Positions 1 to 6,761 of a stretch of DNA of 18,312 bases are shown one piece after another; the stretch's first letter is position 1, and the number at the start of each line of letters is the position of its first letter. The notes under the pieces are model-generated. The model ran no database searches and had not been told where the DNA came from. It worked only from the letters and a program-made list of their open reading frames with translations. The stretch comes from Methylophilaceae bacterium. Its GTDB lineage: Bacteria > Pseudomonadota > Gammaproteobacteria > Burkholderiales > Methylophilaceae. The stretch is taken from the NCBI GenBank assembly GCA_006844635.1, contig SPJO01000057.1, positions 1 through 18,312 on the forward strand, read 5' to 3'. The position numbers and the translations under genes are program-made.

Positions 1-461
1 GTCATGACTTTAGGAATGGGTAGTTTCGCAATGGCATCATCTAAAGACTGCTGTAGTGCTTCAGCCAGTGTAGCGCCTACCTTGGTGATGTCTAAGAATA
101 GACTTTCAGCTTTGCCATCATCTTCTTTTCTTAAATCTGAGACTGCTGAAGCATCCAAGCCTAGTGCTCCTAGTCGCTTTAACAACGCAGGTGTTGCATT
201 GCTATCCGCATCTAAACCAATTTTGACTGGCATGAGTTTTTGCGCGACTTGCTTGTCCGCGGCTTTACTCGCAACGTTTGTGATGTGTACCGCCAAACGA
301 CGTGGTGTCGCAAAGCTTGTCACGATTGCTTCATCGTCAGAGAGGCCTTGGGATTGCATACCGTCAGAGAGTGTTTGTGCGAATGACGCACCAAGTTTTT
401 TAAGGGCTGTCGGAGGTAATTCTTCAACAAATAGTTCGATTAATAAATTCTGTGTGCTCAT
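1..461 (-). CDS. glyS: Glycyl-tRNA synthetase beta subunit (5'-terminal part, runs off left edge)
   Basis: This is the beta subunit of the bacterial two-subunit glycyl-tRNA synthetase, which with GlyQ charges tRNA-Gly in the cytoplasm. The visible 153 codons begin MSTQNLLIELFVEELPP, the typical GlyS N-terminus, and continue through PTALKKLGASFAQTL and a TPRRLAVHI stretch. The catalytic work is done with the alpha subunit; the beta subunit mainly carries tRNA-binding and oligomerisation functions. The ATG overlaps the glyQ stop codon as ATGA (positions 458-461), implying translational coupling that would keep the two subunits stoichiometric. The 3' end, including the C-terminal anticodon-binding region, lies outside the window. 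The identification is from recognisable sequence; only the length is unknown. Confidence 0.95.
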   Translation of the reverse strand, partial: MSTQNLLIELFVEELPPTALKKLGASFAQTLSDGMQSQGLSDDEAIVTSFATPRRLAVHITNVASKAADKQVAQKLMPVKIGLDADSNATPALLKRLGALGLDASAVSDLRKEDDGKAESLFLDITKVGATLAEALQQSLDDAIAKLPIPKVM

Positions 462-1426
462 GCTGCTGCTTTCTTACTCTGTTTTTGCTTGCTACTTTTC
501 TTAGCGGCTTTTTCTTTGTCGGCTTGTAGTTTTGCCAACACTTCATCGCTCCAGTCTTTTGGCGCCATTGGAAAGCCAAGGCGTGCACGGCTATCAAGGT
601 AGCTAGCCGCAACGCTTCGCGCTAAGTTGCGAATGCGACCAATATAGGCAGCACGTTCGGTCACAGAAATAGCACCACGCGCATCTAATAAATTAAAGGT
701 GTGGGCTGCTTTGAGCACTTGCTCATATGCAGGCAATGCGAGTTGATTCTCCATCAGGTGTTGCGCTTGTTTTTCGTGTGCATTGAATGCGGTTAACAGA
801 AAGTCGACATCGCTATGTTCGAAGTTATAAGCAGATTGCTCTTTTTCGTTCTGTAAGAACACATCACCATATTTCACGCCTGGTGAGTATTCTAGGTCGT
901 AGACATTTTCTACCCCTTGTAAATACATAGCTAAGCGCTCTAAACCATAAGTAATTTCACCAGTGATGGGTTTGCAGTTAATACCGCCTACTTGTTGAAA
1001 GTAGGTAAATTGGGTGACTTCCATACCGTTCAACCAAACTTCCCAACCTAATCCCCAAGCGCCTAATGTTGGGTTTTCCCAATCGTCTTCAACAAAACGG
1101 ACATCATTCTGTTTAAGGTCAAAACCTAGTGCTTCCAAGGAGCCGAGGTACAAGTCCATGATGTCAGCTGGTGCTGGTTTAAGCACAACTTGAAATTGGT
1201 AATAGTGCTGCAAGCGGTTTGGGTTTTCACCATAGCGGCCATCACTTGGACGTCGGCTAGGCTGCACGTAGGCGGCCTTCCATGGTTCTGGACCTAGCGC
1301 CCGTAGAAAGGTAGCTGTATGGCTAGTACCAGCACCAACTTCCATATCATATGGTTGGAGGAGTGTGCAGCCTTGCGCATCCCAATAAGCTTGCAGTTTG
1401 AGAATGATTTGTTGAAACGTTAGCAT
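458..1426 (-). CDS. glyQ: Glycyl-tRNA synthetase alpha subunit
   Basis: This is the catalytic alpha subunit of the alpha2beta2 glycyl-tRNA synthetase (class II), activating glycine with ATP. The 322-residue product has the unmistakable N-terminus MLTFQQIILKLQAYWDAQGC, then VQPSRRPSDGRYGENPNR (about 55-72) and WLNGMEVTQFTYFQQ near 130-145. It is about 20 residues longer than E. coli GlyQ (303 aa). The excess is a basic, low-complexity C-terminal tail rich in Lys, Ser and Ala (about residues 303-322) that looks disordered. The gene lies 33 bp downstream of lnt and overlaps glyS by 4 bp, so lnt-glyQ-glyS is probably one transcript. No strong Shine-Dalgarno is visible ahead of the ATG, but the conserved N-terminus fixes the start. 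Confidence 0.97.
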   Translation of the reverse strand: MLTFQQIILKLQAYWDAQGCTLLQPYDMEVGAGTSHTATFLRALGPEPWKAAYVQPSRRPSDGRYGENPNRLQHYYQFQVVLKPAPADIMDLYLGSLEALGFDLKQNDVRFVEDDWENPTLGAWGLGWEVWLNGMEVTQFTYFQQVGGINCKPITGEITYGLERLAMYLQGVENVYDLEYSPGVKYGDVFLQNEKEQSAYNFEHSDVDFLLTAFNAHEKQAQHLMENQLALPAYEQVLKAAHTFNLLDARGAISVTERAAYIGRIRNLARSVAASYLDSRARLGFPMAPKDWSDEVLAKLQADKEKAAKKSSKQKQSKKAAA

Positions 1427-1459
1427 TTAAAATAGTGTTTGAAATTCAAAAGGTTAATT

Positions 1460-2944
1460 TTACTTGTTTTTGCTGCGCCATAACAGGGCTAAAGCACTAA
1501 AAGCGATGATGATGAAAGGCCAGTTGCCCCAAACAACATAGGGCGTTGTGCCTGTATAGCCCTGCGCTTTTCCATTAAGCGTTGTTTTAGTGTCATGTGG
1601 TGCATGAGCGAGTACATGGCCATGTGGGTCAATGATTGCGGTGGCGCCTGTGTTGGTTGCGCGTAGCATCATGCGCCCAGTTTCTAATGCGCGCGCTTGT
1701 GAAAACTGCATGTGTTGGTCAGCAGCAAAAGATTGTCCGTACCAAGCGTCATTGCTAATATTGACGAGCACGGTAGCTTCAGGTAATTGGCTAATGATCT
1801 CTTCACCAAACACATCTTCATAACAAATGTTCACCGCGACTTTTTGATCATTGAGCACCATGGGTTTTTGTTGTGTGCCACCGCGTGACAAATCACTTAA
1901 TGGAATGTTGAGCCAATCGCGATATATCCACCCTAATAGGTCTTTTAATGGGATGAACTCACCAAATGGGACAAGGTGATTTTTACTATAAGCTTGCGTT
2001 GCATTTTGACCAAAGCTAAAGGCGCTATTAAAGTACGCTTTGGTATCAGGGTTGTAATCAACCATACCGACAATTACATTGGCTTGGTGTTGTTTCGCAT
2101 GTGACGTGAAGCGATTAACAACGGCAGGTTCTAACTGGCTGGCAATAACGGGTAGTGCTGTTTCTGGCAAGATAATCAGTTCTGCATCGCTTGCTTGAGC
2201 CATTGATAGGTATTGTTCAATCGTGCTCTCAGTTGCATCTGGGGACCATTTGATATCTTGCGCGATATTGCCTTGAATTAGGCTGACATTAAATGGCTTT
2301 CCTATAGGCTTGCTCCAAGGCACAGTTTTTAATATCAGCCCGCTAACAATAGTTAGGGTTATGCTGGCAATGACCGCTTGCTTCCATTTGGGTGATGTGG
2401 GTTTTGTAGCCAGCCAAATGGCAATGCCAGCAGCGATTAAGGCCGTGAGGATGGAGACGCCGTAGACGCCGATAATGGGAATATAGCCTGCTAGTGGGCT
2501 ATGAGGTGTTTGGCTATAGCCGAGGGTAAGCCATGGGAATCCAGTAAATATCCAGCTGCGAACCCAATCGGATAGCCCCCACAGTACAGGCGCACTAATC
2601 AGTAAAAAGCCAAGCCGTTTGCTAAAGTAACCCACAAGCGCGGGGAATAGCGCCATAAACGCGCAAAGTAAAAAAGTGCAAAAGCCTGCAAACCACCAAG
2701 GCATACCGCCAAAGTCATGCAGACTAATGTAAATCCAATAAATCCCGACAACATATAAGCCTAAGCCAAATTGGAAACCTAACTTAAAAGCGGCGAAAGC
2801 AGATGGTGCTTTTTCCCATAGATAAAAAAGGCCAACCAGCGCAACAACCGGTGTGATGAAAAGATAATACGGCGCAAAGCCCAACACCGCGAAGGCACCA
2901 AGTAAAAAGGCATAGACTGGTTGTAGACTTTGTTTAAACATCAT
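1460..2944 (-). CDS. lnt: Apolipoprotein N-acyltransferase
   Basis: Lnt transfers an acyl chain from a phospholipid to the N-terminal cysteine of apolipoproteins in the inner membrane, the last step in lipoprotein maturation. The 494-residue protein has several hydrophobic segments in residues 8-205 and one near the C-terminus (about 470-488). These flank a periplasmic nitrilase-like domain (about 220-455). The catalytic triad can be read: Glu261 in LPETALP, Lys321 in SKNHLVPFGEF and Cys374 in VNICYED, close to E267/K335/C387 of E. coli Lnt. Two consecutive ATGs (2944 and 2941) can serve as start, and neither has a good Shine-Dalgarno. In enterobacteria lnt follows corC directly. Here mscL and a lipoprotein gene separate the two, and lnt instead heads the glyQ-glyS run. 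Confidence 0.96.
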   Translation of the reverse strand: MMFKQSLQPVYAFLLGAFAVLGFAPYYLFITPVVALVGLFYLWEKAPSAFAAFKLGFQFGLGLYVVGIYWIYISLHDFGGMPWWFAGFCTFLLCAFMALFPALVGYFSKRLGFLLISAPVLWGLSDWVRSWIFTGFPWLTLGYSQTPHSPLAGYIPIIGVYGVSILTALIAAGIAIWLATKPTSPKWKQAVIASITLTIVSGLILKTVPWSKPIGKPFNVSLIQGNIAQDIKWSPDATESTIEQYLSMAQASDAELIILPETALPVIASQLEPAVVNRFTSHAKQHQANVIVGMVDYNPDTKAYFNSAFSFGQNATQAYSKNHLVPFGEFIPLKDLLGWIYRDWLNIPLSDLSRGGTQQKPMVLNDQKVAVNICYEDVFGEEIISQLPEATVLVNISNDAWYGQSFAADQHMQFSQARALETGRMMLRATNTGATAIIDPHGHVLAHAPHDTKTTLNGKAQGYTGTTPYVVWGNWPFIIIAFSALALLWRSKNK

Positions 2945-3048
2945 GAGCTAACGTTTGTTGCAGACATATTTGAAGAGTGCACAGTATAAGTGAAAGATGA
3001 CAAATATTAAAAAAGGTTAATGACAGTCAGATGACTATATTAGGTATC

Positions 3049-3077
3049 TTGACATTGCATAGCGATAAGGGCACGAT
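3049..3077 (+). promoter_or_regulatory. Candidate sigma-70 promoter of mscL
   Basis: A perfect -35 hexamer TTGACA (3049-3054) is followed after 17 bp by a poor -10, CACGAT (3072-3077, 3 of 6 matches). It leaves a leader of about 45 nt to the mscL ATG. The -35 match is good and the -10 is weak, so an activator or a different -10 is possible. Confidence 0.35.
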
Positions 3078-3117
3078 GTCCTCTCTTTAGCAATAAGAAT
3101 ATTTAATAACACTTTTT

Positions 3118-3124
3118 GAGGAGG
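3118..3124 (+). promoter_or_regulatory. Strong ribosome binding site of mscL
   Basis: GAGGAGG lies 5 nt before the ATG at 3130. It selects the first of three close Met codons (residues 1, 3 and 4) as the start, and it is the best Shine-Dalgarno in the window, which suggests strong translation. Confidence 0.8.
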
Positions 3125-3129
3125 TACAC

Positions 3130-3552
3130 ATGGGAATGATGTCAGAGTTTAAAGAGTTTGCACTTAAAGGCAATGTCATGGATTTGGCAGTCGGTGTCAT
3201 CATTGGCGCTGCTTTTGGTAAGATTGTAGATTCGTTAGTGAAAGATATTATTATGCCGATTGTGGGTAGTATTTTTGGCAACTTGGATTTTAAGAACATG
3301 TATATGTTGTTGGGTGAGGCGCCAGCAGGCGTTGAGAATAATATTGCTGCGCTTCAAGAAGCCGGTGTACCTGTCTTGGCTTACGGTAATTTTATTACCA
3401 TTGCCATCAACTTCATTATCTTAGCGTTCATTATTTTCCAAATGGTGCGTACGATGAATAGAATGAAAAGAGAAGAACCACCAGCAGCGCCTGCACCAAC
3501 ACCTGATGATATTGTGTTGTTACGTGAAATCCGGGATGCGCTAAAGAAATAA
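3130..3552 (+). CDS. mscL: Large-conductance mechanosensitive channel
   Basis: MscL is the homopentameric inner-membrane channel that opens on membrane tension and releases solutes during hypo-osmotic shock. The 140-residue product (E. coli MscL is 136 aa) shows the amphipathic N-terminal helix (EFKEFALKGN), TM1 with the signature VMDLAVGVIIGAAFGKIV (about 16-33), a short periplasmic loop, TM2 (about 87-105, FITIAINFIILAFIIFQMV) and a charged C-terminal bundle after a proline/alanine-rich linker (about 118-127). The start is set by a strong Shine-Dalgarno. It is transcribed away from lnt, alone, and closes on a bidirectional terminator, so it is a single-gene unit. Confidence 0.97.
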   Translation: MGMMSEFKEFALKGNVMDLAVGVIIGAAFGKIVDSLVKDIIMPIVGSIFGNLDFKNMYMLLGEAPAGVENNIAALQEAGVPVLAYGNFITIAINFIILAFIIFQMVRTMNRMKREEPPAAPAPTPDDIVLLREIRDALKK

Positions 3553-3571
3553 AGCTATCTTGCGATGAATA

Positions 3572-3603
3572 AAAAAAGGGTGATTAGCTAATCACCCTTT
3601 TTT
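3572..3603. terminator. Bidirectional intrinsic terminator between mscL and the lipoprotein gene
   Basis: This is a perfect inverted repeat with arms of 16 bases, AAAAAAGGGTGATTAG and its complement, meeting at the centre (3587/3588). The A-tract at one end and T-tract at the other make it work in both directions. It lies between the convergent genes mscL (ends 3552) and the lipoprotein gene (ends 3634), ending both transcripts. Confidence 0.92.
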
Positions 3604-3633
3604 ATGGTTGTTAGTTAAATCTAACTCGGTTGG

Positions 3634-4053
3634 TTAGTTTTCCGGGATTTCGTATTTGTGCGGTGCTTTATCTTCTTGCTCGGAACCGTCATTGTTAATA
3701 AAGACCACTTGTTCCACCTTGTTTTTTACAAAGTCTAGCTCAGTTGTTTCGTAATATTTGCCGCTTTCATCTGTATTAATGTAGTGATAGTGCCAAATAG
3801 AAGCAACGACTTTATTAGTGCCTTTTATTTTGACATCGTCAGCTTTCGCAGGTTTGCCTAGGTCTTTAAGGATGGCTTGTTTATCTAGTTTTTCTATTGC
3901 TAGGACAAATGCCTTTTCTTCTAATGGCAATGTTCTCCCTGGGTGTTGTTGATGGGCTGTTTCAGTATTGTCGCCAGTTTTCTGCGCGACATCACCTGTT
4001 GATGTACATGCGGTGCATAGTGCTACTAAAGATATTGCAATGAATCTTTTCAT
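3634..4053 (-). CDS. Small predicted outer-membrane lipoprotein of unknown function
   Basis: A 139-residue exported protein. Residues 1-16 form a short signal peptide (MKRF basic start, hydrophobic IAISLVAL). It ends at Cys16 in CTAC, a plausible but imperfect lipobox because Cys replaces the usual Leu at -3. After a Ser/Thr/Gln-rich linker comes a domain with G-K-P (about 66-68), a W-H-Y-H-Y strand (87-91) and TTELDFVKNKVEQVVF (about 103-118). This order of a Gly-x-Pro turn, a Trp strand and a final strand resembles the small BamE/SmpA-type periplasmic fold, but that is inference only. AAGGGG 6 nt upstream fixes the start. It lies 67 bp downstream of corC in the same direction, so it is probably the last gene of the ybeY-corC transcript. 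Confidence 0.75.
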   Translation of the reverse strand: MKRFIAISLVALCTACTSTGDVAQKTGDNTETAHQQHPGRTLPLEEKAFVLAIEKLDKQAILKDLGKPAKADDVKIKGTNKVVASIWHYHYINTDESGKYYETTELDFVKNKVEQVVFINNDGSEQEDKAPHKYEIPEN

Positions 4054-4120
4054 ATATAGCCCCTTGTGAAGTTAACGTTATGAAAGTATGCCCAAGGAAA
4101 GGTTCAGTAAGAATGCAATA

Positions 4121-4981
4121 CTATGTTGATTCTATTGGGAATTTTTCTTCTGGTAATACTTCAATCAATACTGAGTGTAAGCGTCTACTATCTGCACGAA
4201 CGACGGTTACGCTTAAATTTTCAATGACCACTTGGTCATTGCGTTTAGGTAGATGGCCAAATTTATTGACAATTAATCCACCGATGGTTGAAAACTCTTC
4301 ATCACTAAAAGTTGTGCCAATCGCTTCGTTAAAGTCTTCAATTTCTGTTAATGCTTTTACGCGGAAATGACCATCATTGTTTTGAATGATATTGTCTTCA
4401 TCTTCATCGTAATCATATTCATCCTCGATATCGCCGACGATTTGCTCAAGTACGTCTTCAATCGTGACCATGCCTGCAATGCCGCCGTACTCATCGACGA
4501 CAATGGCAATATGGTTGCGGGTGCTGCGAAACTCTTTTAGTAATACGTTTAGTCGTTTAGATGTTGGGATAAATACGGCTGGACGTAGCATGTCACGCAC
4601 TTCAAACTCGTCGCCAGCATTATATCGAAGCAAATCTTTGGCGAGTAAAATGCCGATTACATCATTCTTATCATCTTCAATAACAGGGAAACGAGAGTGC
4701 GCTGTTTCGATGACATGCGGGATGAATTTTTCTGGTGAATCTGTGATGTCGATGACATCCATTTGTGAGCGCGGAATCATAATGTCCCGTACTTGCATTT
4801 CACTGACTTGCAGAACGCCCTCAATCATGCCGAGAGAGTCTGCGTCCATTAATTGATTTTCGTATGCGCTGTGTAGCAGTTCAACTAGCTGCTCGCGATC
4901 TTCGGGTTCGCGTAATAAGAAGTGACTAAGACGTTCTAATAAATTTGGTTTGTTACTTGTGTTTTCCGAGTCGGAAGCCAT
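4121..4981 (-). CDS. corC: CorC/YbeX-type CBS-domain protein
   Basis: A cytosolic protein of the CorC (YbeX) family, named for magnesium/cobalt efflux and more recently connected with ribosome metabolism in E. coli. At 286 residues it matches the family (E. coli 292). It has no membrane segment, unlike the longer HlyC/CNNM-type proteins. In order: an N-terminal helical part, two CBS domains (about 66-125 and 130-186, with VRDIMIPRSQMDVI opening the first and VVDEYGGIAGMVTIEDV in the second), an acidic linker DEDED (193-197 region), and a C-terminal CorC_HlyC domain (about 203-281, GHFRVKALTEIEDFNE to VLIEVLPEE). AGGGTG upstream supports the ATG. It lies 11 bp after ybeY, so the two are co-transcribed. 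Confidence 0.94.
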   Translation of the reverse strand: MASDSENTSNKPNLLERLSHFLLREPEDREQLVELLHSAYENQLMDADSLGMIEGVLQVSEMQVRDIMIPRSQMDVIDITDSPEKFIPHVIETAHSRFPVIEDDKNDVIGILLAKDLLRYNAGDEFEVRDMLRPAVFIPTSKRLNVLLKEFRSTRNHIAIVVDEYGGIAGMVTIEDVLEQIVGDIEDEYDYDEDEDNIIQNNDGHFRVKALTEIEDFNEAIGTTFSDEEFSTIGGLIVNKFGHLPKRNDQVVIENLSVTVVRADSRRLHSVLIEVLPEEKFPIEST

Positions 4982-4992
4982 GCATCGGCACC

Positions 4993-5430
4993 CTATGTAA
5001 TGAGATAAGGATTAGGATACCCTAATTTTTGTAATGTTGTCACCTCAATAGACTCCATTAACCCTGCTTGTTCATCGTTTAAATGGTCATAGCCATGCAA
5101 ATGCAAAGTGCCGTGTACGGTGAGGTGTGCAAAGTGCGCTTCAACCGCTTTTTTTTGATCAGCTGCTTCTTTAATGACCACAGGGGCACAAATCACAATA
5201 TCGCCCATTAAATGGGGCTCTTCAGTTAAAGGAAAGGTCAGTACATTGGTGGCGTAGTCTTTACCACGATAGGTGTTGTTGAGCATGCGACCTTCGGCTT
5301 CGTCAACAACGCGAATAGTTGCCTCTGTATCAACGCGCAAAGTCGCGTTAACCCATCTGCGGAGCTGTGCGCGTGACGGTAGGCCATCGGCTTTTGATGC
5401 GAATTGTATCGATAAACTTAATTGAGGCAT
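4993..5430 (-). CDS. ybeY: Endoribonuclease YbeY (rRNA maturation factor)
   Basis: YbeY is a zinc-dependent single-strand RNase needed for 16S rRNA 3' maturation and ribosome quality control. The 145-residue product carries the signature HGTLHLHGYDH, with zinc ligands His106, His110 and His116 (E. coli H114/H118/H124). It also has the conserved RGKDYATNVLTFP segment with Arg55, and MGDIVIC. No Shine-Dalgarno precedes the ATG. The upstream neighbour is a gene on the other strand, so ybeY cannot simply be read through from phoH. A TATAAT on the minus strand at 5440-5445 would place transcription start almost at the start codon, so a near-leaderless message is possible (inference). Confidence 0.95.
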   Translation of the reverse strand: MPQLSLSIQFASKADGLPSRAQLRRWVNATLRVDTEATIRVVDEAEGRMLNNTYRGKDYATNVLTFPLTEEPHLMGDIVICAPVVIKEAADQKKAVEAHFAHLTVHGTLHLHGYDHLNDEQAGLMESIEVTTLQKLGYPNPYLIT

Positions 5431-5449
5431 ATGATATAGATTATATAAT
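5422..5449 (+). promoter_or_regulatory. Candidate promoter of the DUF1905 gene
   Basis: TTGAGG (5422-5427), then 16 bp, then a perfect TATAAT (5444-5449). Transcription would start near 5456, leaving a 25-30 nt leader with AAGGG (5474-5478) ahead of the ATG at 5483. The -35 overlaps the first codons of ybeY on the other strand. Confidence 0.5.
5440..5445 (-). promoter_or_regulatory. Candidate -10 box of ybeY, overlapping the divergent promoter
   Basis: A perfect TATAAT reads on the minus strand at 5440-5445, overlapping by two bases the plus-strand TATAAT at 5444-5449. No convincing -35 lies at 16-18 bp. If used, transcription starts only a few bases before the ybeY ATG. Polymerases bound on the two strands would exclude one another. 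Confidence 0.3.
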
Positions 5450-5482
5450 TATTTATCCGTAACTGTTTGTGATAAGGGTGAC

Positions 5483-5794
5483 ATGATTGATTTAAGCTTT
5501 TCATTCTCAGCTAAATGTTGGCTCTGGCAAGCAGAAAAAGCCGCTTGGCATTTTGTTAGTTTGCCTAAAGAAAAATCAGAAGAGATTAAGTTCTTCAATG
5601 AAAATATGAGTAGTAAGAAGCGTGGTTGGGGTGCGGTGAAAGTGTTAGCTAGTGTCGGTGAAACAGCGTGGAGTACATCCATCTTTCCGCAAAAAGAAGG
5701 GGTGTATATCTTGCCAATTAAAGCAGGTGTCAGAAAAGCAGAAAACATTGTTGAAGGCAGTGATGTGCAAATACATTTAACCATCAATGTATAA
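5483..5794 (+). CDS. DUF1905 domain protein
   Basis: A 103-residue single-domain cytosolic protein that I recognise as DUF1905. The cues are an opening beta strand with FSAKCWLWQ, then AWHFVSLPKEKSEEIKFF (about 21-38), RGWGAVKVLASVGETAW (47-63), TSIFPQKEGVYILPIKAGVR (64-83) and a closing strand GSDVQIHLTI. The family is widespread, often linked to a YdeI/OmdA-like region, and has no firmly established biochemical role. AAGGG (5474-5478) supports the ATG. The gene lies on the opposite strand between phoH and ybeY, which are normally adjacent and co-directional. It ends 4 bp from the end of phoH with no room for a terminator. The 112-residue reading frame opposite it (5449-5787, minus) has no family resemblance and is a shadow. 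Confidence 0.85.
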   Translation: MIDLSFSFSAKCWLWQAEKAAWHFVSLPKEKSEEIKFFNENMSSKKRGWGAVKVLASVGETAWSTSIFPQKEGVYILPIKAGVRKAENIVEGSDVQIHLTINV

Positions 5795-5798
5795 AAGT

Positions 5799-6746
5799 CT
5801 ATTCTTGCTTGTCCTCATAATGTTCATAGGCATTCACAATTTTTTGTACTAAAGGGTGACGCACGACATCTTGCGATAAGAATTTGGTCATGGCGATACC
5901 TTTGATGTTCTTGAGTATTTTTTGTGACTCGACCAAGCCACTTTTCTGGCCGCGCTGTAAATCAATTTGCGTGATGTCACCGGTGACAACCGCTTTGGTC
6001 CCAAAGCCAATACGGGTTAAGAACATTTTCATTTGTTCTGGCGTGGTGTTTTGCGCCTCGTCCAGAATGATAAAGCTTTGGTTTAAGGTGCGGCCACGCA
6101 TGTACGCAAGTGGTGCGACTTCAATGGCATTGCGTTCAAACATTTTGTTGACAGTGTCATAGCCAGCTAAATCATATAAAGCATCGTATAGCGGACGTAA
6201 ATAAGGATCGACTTTTTGGTTTAAGTCACCAGGTAAAAAACCGAGGCGTTCACCGGCCTCTACTGCAGGGCGGACGAGTACGATACGTTTCACACGGTCG
6301 CGTGTCATCGCATCGACAGCACTCGCAACGGCTAAATACGTTTTACCTGTGCCTGCTGGGCCAATGCCAAACGTTACATCATGGTCTTGAATTTGTTTGA
6401 GATAGTTGACTTGGCGCGGTGTGCGGCCATGTAAGTCGCCTCGTCTTGTCATCAAGACTGGCATGTCAGCGCTAGTATCTACATCATCAGGATCGAGTTT
6501 TTCAACTTCGACTAAGCCTAACTGAATATCTTCTAGCTCGATGGGTTGTTTTGCGCGAATATAGAAGTTTTCTATCATTTGTGCCGCCATGCGCATATGG
6601 TCTTTTTTGCCGGTAATGCTGAACTTGGCGCCACGACGGTTGACGTTGACTTCAAGCGCCGTTTCGATTTGCTTGATGTTCTCATCTAAAGGGCCGCAAA
6701 GGTTTGCTAGGCGCTGGTTATCTTCGGGTTGTAATGTGATTTCCAT
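5799..6746 (-). CDS. ybeZ: PhoH-like ATPase YbeZ
   Basis: A cytosolic P-loop ATPase of the PhoH family. The ybeZ branch works with YbeY in ribosome/rRNA quality control and may have RNA helicase activity. The 315 residues show an N-terminal KH-like RNA-binding part (about 1-75) and the conserved LMTRRGDLHGRTPRQVNYL stretch. Walker A is GPAGTGKT (129-136), followed by RPAVEAGERLGFLPGD, and Walker B is FIILDEAQN (225-233, Asp229/Glu230). GDITQIDL and a C-terminal DVVRHPLVQKIV arginine motif follow. Length matches the short YbeZ type, with no PIN domain. It lies 15 bp after miaB and is co-transcribed with it. No clear Shine-Dalgarno is present, and its 3' end faces the DUF1905 gene. Confidence 0.94.
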   Translation of the reverse strand: MEITLQPEDNQRLANLCGPLDENIKQIETALEVNVNRRGAKFSITGKKDHMRMAAQMIENFYIRAKQPIELEDIQLGLVEVEKLDPDDVDTSADMPVLMTRRGDLHGRTPRQVNYLKQIQDHDVTFGIGPAGTGKTYLAVASAVDAMTRDRVKRIVLVRPAVEAGERLGFLPGDLNQKVDPYLRPLYDALYDLAGYDTVNKMFERNAIEVAPLAYMRGRTLNQSFIILDEAQNTTPEQMKMFLTRIGFGTKAVVTGDITQIDLQRGQKSGLVESQKILKNIKGIAMTKFLSQDVVRHPLVQKIVNAYEHYEDKQE

Positions 6747-6761
6747 GGTTTGAATAATCGC

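Noticed and set aside
4..504. Plus-strand open frame of 166 codons
   Set aside because: It lies antisense to glyS/glyQ, whose sequences are clearly conserved; its serine/alanine-rich composition is typical of a shadow frame.
5449..5787. Minus-strand open frame of 112 codons
   Set aside because: It is antisense to the DUF1905 gene, which has family-like sequence, a Shine-Dalgarno and a promoter; the minus frame has none of these.
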